The notes under the pieces were generated by a model that was not told where the DNA came from, did not search any database, and saw only the letters and a program-made list of their open reading frames with translations. Below, one piece after another: positions 60,501 to 64,000 of a DNA stretch of 64,000 nucleotides. The number at the start of each line of letters is the position of its first letter. The first letter of the stretch is position 1. Made by a program: the position numbers and the translations under genes. Source of the DNA: Limonium bicolor (taxonomy: Eukaryota > Streptophyta > Magnoliopsida > Caryophyllales > Plumbaginaceae); NCBI GenBank assembly GCA_023374045.1, contig CM041780.1:167205074-167269073 (forward strand), read 5' to 3'.

Positions 60501-62125
60501 GCTCGAGGAACATAAGTGGGCGTGATAAAGTGGACTCCGGTGACAGGTATGGTTTTCTTGCAACCTGTGTCCTACCGGATACACCGGCTTGTATGCCAAG
60601 TGTTTTTCTGTATGTTTGCCACGTTATGAGATAAATCATGAAACGAGTTTATAGTCGTTATTGTTATTGTATGTTTTCGTGCTGATACCGGTAACCTCGA
60701 ATGCGCTTGAAGGGCTAGTTAACCACTATTAGGTAACGTAGGAGAACGGTATCCGGTAACAACGTTTCCGACTTAAGAACGTTCTAACCACGGCTATGCG
60801 TGAGTTGGTTATGTGATGTTTGTGTGTGATGTTTGTATGTGAATGTATGACTCTCTTCCCTTGTGTATGTCTAACAAGACTTAACCCAATGTTTGTGATT
60901 GTTTAATAAAGTTCAAAGTTGAACTTCTAACAAGTGCTAACGGGGGAGTGAGGAGTCCGGTCTGTTCCGGCCACGCGTGTGAGTATGGGGGTCGTTGTCA
61001 TAGCAGGTTCGATCCTCTCTGTAATTATGGTTGTTTTCCAATTTGGTTCCCAACCTTCCCTTTAGCTTAACCAAGGCTTACTGACTCACGTCGGGCCACA
61101 GGGCATACTATTGTTATGTTTGTTTCGGTGTGCTTGGATCACTATATCCGAGACACCTTGTGTTAAGTTAACCGTTCATTTAACGAGACGGTAACGAGTT
61201 ATGTAACGAGCTTATCATGAGACTGGCAACATTCTCTAGGCTCACCAGTGTATTAACAATGTTTGGGTCGGTTCCTAAGAGGACCATTCCCGTTATGTTA
61301 TGTATCTTTGTTGTGATGCAATATCTATTGCGGTGTTATGTGTGCACGTGGAAACGTGCAAAGTGTTGTTAAGTGTTGTTATGTAGTGTATGTTTATGTT
61401 GTAAAATGTGGAGTATGTGGATCATGGATATGAATCCCAGTTGGAGAAAAGAGGCGTTTAAGGTTAACCCGATTTAAGGGTAAGTGTCGTCTGTTAAGGA
61501 AGTAGCTCCATTAGAGGAGGAACACTATAGGGATATTGAATACCTTGAGTGACTTATTGAGTAAGGATGTATATCCGTTTGTTGAGCCCGTTGAGGCGAA
61601 ATGATTATGTGTGTGTGTTTACAGTTGCATGCATGATTTAAAAATAATCAACCGCATGCTATGACGACAATTAGTTGTGCGTGGCCCGGTAGCATGTGGG
61701 CTGCGGGATTACCATACCAGCAAAGGTGCTGAGCCCCTTGGGGGCCACCCTTTCTCTTCTTTCCTATTTCAGGTATGAAGTGCTGGAAGCCGTTCGAGAG
61801 TAGGACGGGTAGTCGTTGTACATGGGTAATCATTTAAAGTGTATGTATACAGTAGGTGTAGTAAGACCGAAATTGTTGTCGGCATCAGTTTATAAATACT
61901 CGGTATAGTTGAAAGGTGTACGTTGTTGTTGTTGTTAATGGAAAGGGATAGTAATGTGTAGTCGCTCGGGAATTTAGCCCATCAGACCGGTACAATGTAT
62001 GTGTATTAGCCTTGTTAGCCACGTGGGTGGTTAACGGCGTGTAACACCAGCGAGTTGAGTTATTTGGAGTTGTGTATTCCGCTGCAGATTGTTGTTATGT
62101 ATTTGTTGTTGGATGGGGTGTTACA
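57573..62125 (+). mobile_element. Solo LTR of a large Ty3/gypsy element, 4.55 kb, duplication TTTCT
   Basis: The LTR starts TGAAATACCCC and ends GGGGTGTTACA. TTTCT lies exactly on both sides (57568-57572, 62126-62130). The ends and several internal blocks (the CCCCTTGGGG/GCAGCCCACATGCTA region near 61680-61760, and the CAGCGGAA region in reverse near 62085) match the family at 12594-25339. A TATA and leader region (58300-58680) ends in a donor-like CAAGGTAAGG near 58680. No internal sequence remains, the expected result of LTR-LTR recombination. Confidence 0.9.
59995..60125. repeat. GC-rich GGGTCGGTCGG motif cluster in the solo LTR
   Basis: Two copies of GCAGCCGACCTACCCAGGG are followed by several GGGTCGGTCGG words. 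The composition stands out sharply from the A/T-rich surroundings and resembles the tandem units in the Athila-type LTR at 48775-49066. Confidence 0.75.
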
Positions 62126-62329
62126 TTTCTGATTCAAACATCATTGAAGCGAAAGAAGTTCTGAAGCTAGCAAAAGAAGTTCTGAAGCTATCTGTATTGA
62201 TCTTATAACATCGTGGGGGGATTAACTTTGGGTGGTCATATACTTTAGTACATTAGTTTTTGGTATAAGCTAGACAATAAATACTAGCGACTGAATGACG
62301 TCTACTACAAAATTTTCTAGCACACACTT

Positions 62330-63150
62330 ATTTGTGATTCTCATCTTTTGAAGGTTGCTGAAACCTTATTAGCTTAATGATACATCATATTAGCTTAATG
62401 ATTCATCATATCAGCTAAATGATTCATATTTATGTAAAAAAATCAGTTACTACTTGATTCACCAAATGTATCTAATGATTCATTTGTAAATGTGTATGAT
62501 ACATCACAGACCTAAAGCAATCTCTACACTCTGGATTAAAACTACTAACAGAAAACTAGAAATTGAATGATGTGCACGAGAATTTTGTATTCACACTCTT
62601 TTGATTCATATCTTTTGAAGGTTACTGAATGATTCATCTAGTCAGAAAAATGTAATGATTCATCATATCAGCTAAAAGATTCATCATATCAGCTTAATGA
62701 TTCATTATTTATGTCAACACAAATCAGTTACTACATGATTCACCAAATGTATCTAATGATTCATTTGTAAATGTGTATGATACATCACACACCTAAAGCA
62801 AAATCTACACTCTGGATTAAAACTACCAACAGAAAACTAGAAATTGAATGGTTTGTACAGGAATTTTGTATTCGCATCTTTTGATTCATATCTTTGAAGG
62901 TTATGAATGATTCATCTAGTCAGAAAAATGTAATGATTCATCATATCAGCTAAAGATTCATCATATCAGATAAATGATCATAATCAGATAAATGATTCAT
63001 CATATCAGATAAATGATTCATCATATCAGGTAAATGGTTCATTATTTATGTCAACACAAATCAGTTACTATATGATTCACCAAACGTATCTAATGATTCA
63101 TTTGAAAATGTGTATGATACATCACACACCTAAAGCAATATCTACGTTGT
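62330..63150. repeat. Higher-order repeat of ATGATTCATCATATCAGCTAA units
   Basis: Three diverged copies of a unit of roughly 250-280 bases are seen (from about 62330, 62585 and 62860). Each contains AATCAGTTACTA, CACCAAATGTATCTAATGATTCATTTG and GATACATCACA, and short runs of a 21-base unit ATGATTCATCATATCAGCTA. The short runs vary in number between copies. Confidence 0.8.
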
Positions 63151-63411
63151 AGATTTAAACTATCAACACTTTTACATCCTAAAGGCTATGGTATGCACTT
63201 ATTTTTCTAAATATGGGACTATGGTGACAAGTCTATCACCACCATGCAGGGATGTGCATAAGAAACTCTTGAGATTGGTATCTTCATGGATACTCCGGAA
63301 AGAATTTATAGCAGCCTTCTTAGTAACTTTGCAGCTGCAGCTTTTTTTGTCCTTGCAGCTCTTCTGTGTATCTTTTCGTTGCAGATTTCCATCTATAACA
63401 AATCAAATTTA

Positions 63412-64000
63412 TTAACAAAATTCAACGATTAATCGTATTGCTCCATCATTACAATAAACACAATAAGCCACATCATGATAACTATACCTATCATTTCTTT
63501 GCCCTTTTGTTTCTTGCCCCTTGTGGATTTTTCGATGGGGTTCTTCCTTCATTAGAGTATCATAACTTGCACTTCCAAATTCAGCATCAACTTCATCCTT
63601 CAATTTTTTGAATGTTCTCTCACACAAATCTCTTGCCTTTTCATTGGGTGCACTTTTAGCTAGGATATGATTTATTCTTCTGGACATGACCATCATCCAA
63701 TTTGACTGCAAAAATTGGTCGTCAATGGCTGTGTCAAATCTACATGCATCAGATCCTGTAAAATAAAAGTACAAATGATTCATTAAAATATAACTATATA
63801 GTACATCAAAAACAACAAATAATACATCATGAAGTACTTAATATCAGAACGAAAAATCAAGAATGAGGAAACGTACCGACGTGCATAATCATTGTACAAA
63901 TAATAAGCTTCTTCTTCAGAACTAACAATTTGTCAATCAACTCTGATGATGAAGCTTCAGTAAAAACAACTTCTGTAGTTTCATTCACAATCGGCAGTTC
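63412..64000 (-). pseudogene. FAR1-related (FRS) gene fragment, broken
   Basis: At the window edge the minus strand carries SSEEEAYYLYNDYARR (about 63878-63925), the start of the FAR1 DNA-binding domain of MULE-derived plant transcription factors. The frame before it (ending SSSELIDKLL) is offset by one base. A donor-like GTACGT at 63871-63876 and an acceptor at 63756 define an intron, and splicing continues the offset frame into 63412-63755. That exon contains MSRRINHILAKSAPNEKARD and CERTFKKLKDEVDAEFG, reminiscent of the helical C-terminal part of FAR1-like proteins. The MULE and SWIM domains that should lie between are missing. A frameshift plus internal deletion make this a relic; the gene may continue beyond the window. 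Confidence 0.55.

Larger units (their letters stand above)
57489..62208 (+). pseudogene. Short reading frame split by a solo LTR
   Basis: After the acceptor-like site the frame is open from 57489 to the LTR at 57573. With the LTR and one TTTCT copy removed, the same frame continues from 62131 to a stop at 62206-62208, 53 codons in all. The second part is built of a repeated KEVLKLA segment. I do not recognise the product. Continuity across the insertion suggests an exon, but a chance frame is possible at this length. Confidence 0.3.

Overview
This looks like a eudicot plant nuclear genome: AT-rich, with plant-type introns, a chloroplast-targeted thylakoid protein gene, a CYP76-like P450 relic, FAR1-type sequence and plant transposon families (Ty3/gypsy with initiator-Met or Asp primer sites, hAT, Mutator-like, CACTA, PIF/Harbinger). 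The species cannot be named from the window. Most of the 64 kb is transposon sequence, much of it nested, and most long reading frames are chance products of it. A 500-base run of N (37179-37678) is an assembly gap.

Layout. 0.5-4.8 kb: a foldback element, an LTR-like block and two MITEs. 4.8-25.6 kb: one nested stack. A decayed plus-strand Ty3/gypsy element (pol relics 4.9-6.2 kb, 3' LTR starting at 7692) carries in that LTR a hAT-type element (10192-25488). The hAT element was itself entered by a palindromic Mutator-like element (10524-12162) and by a complete minus-strand Ty3/gypsy element (12594-25339, target duplication AAAAC). 26.7-28.7 kb: a P450 pseudogene. 29.8-36.2 kb: a run of MITEs and foldback elements, several with 9-bp target duplications. 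38.9-44.4 kb: a foldback element split by a hAT-like element and a CACTA element.

44.8-47.0 kb holds the only clearly intact protein gene, a five-exon CURT1 (CURVATURE THYLAKOID 1, probably CURT1D-like) gene of 209 codons. Its second intron contains two C/D box snoRNA-like units that share one guide sequence. 48.5-54.9 kb: an Athila-type retroelement with Asp primer site, broken gag and protease, and no reverse transcriptase or integrase. 54.9-56.05 kb: a minus-strand LINE-type zinc-knuckle (DUF4283-like) pseudogene. 57.6-62.1 kb: a 4.55-kb solo LTR with duplication TTTCT, which splits a short reading frame. 62.3-64 kb: an ATGATTCAT-rich higher-order repeat and a broken FAR1-related fragment.

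The elements do not form a pathway. The window records the order of successive insertions around one chloroplast gene that hosts snoRNAs. The best candidates for something undescribed are the twin intronic snoRNAs, the Mutator-like palindrome carrying a transposase exon relic, and a foldback element with a gene-like leader inside.
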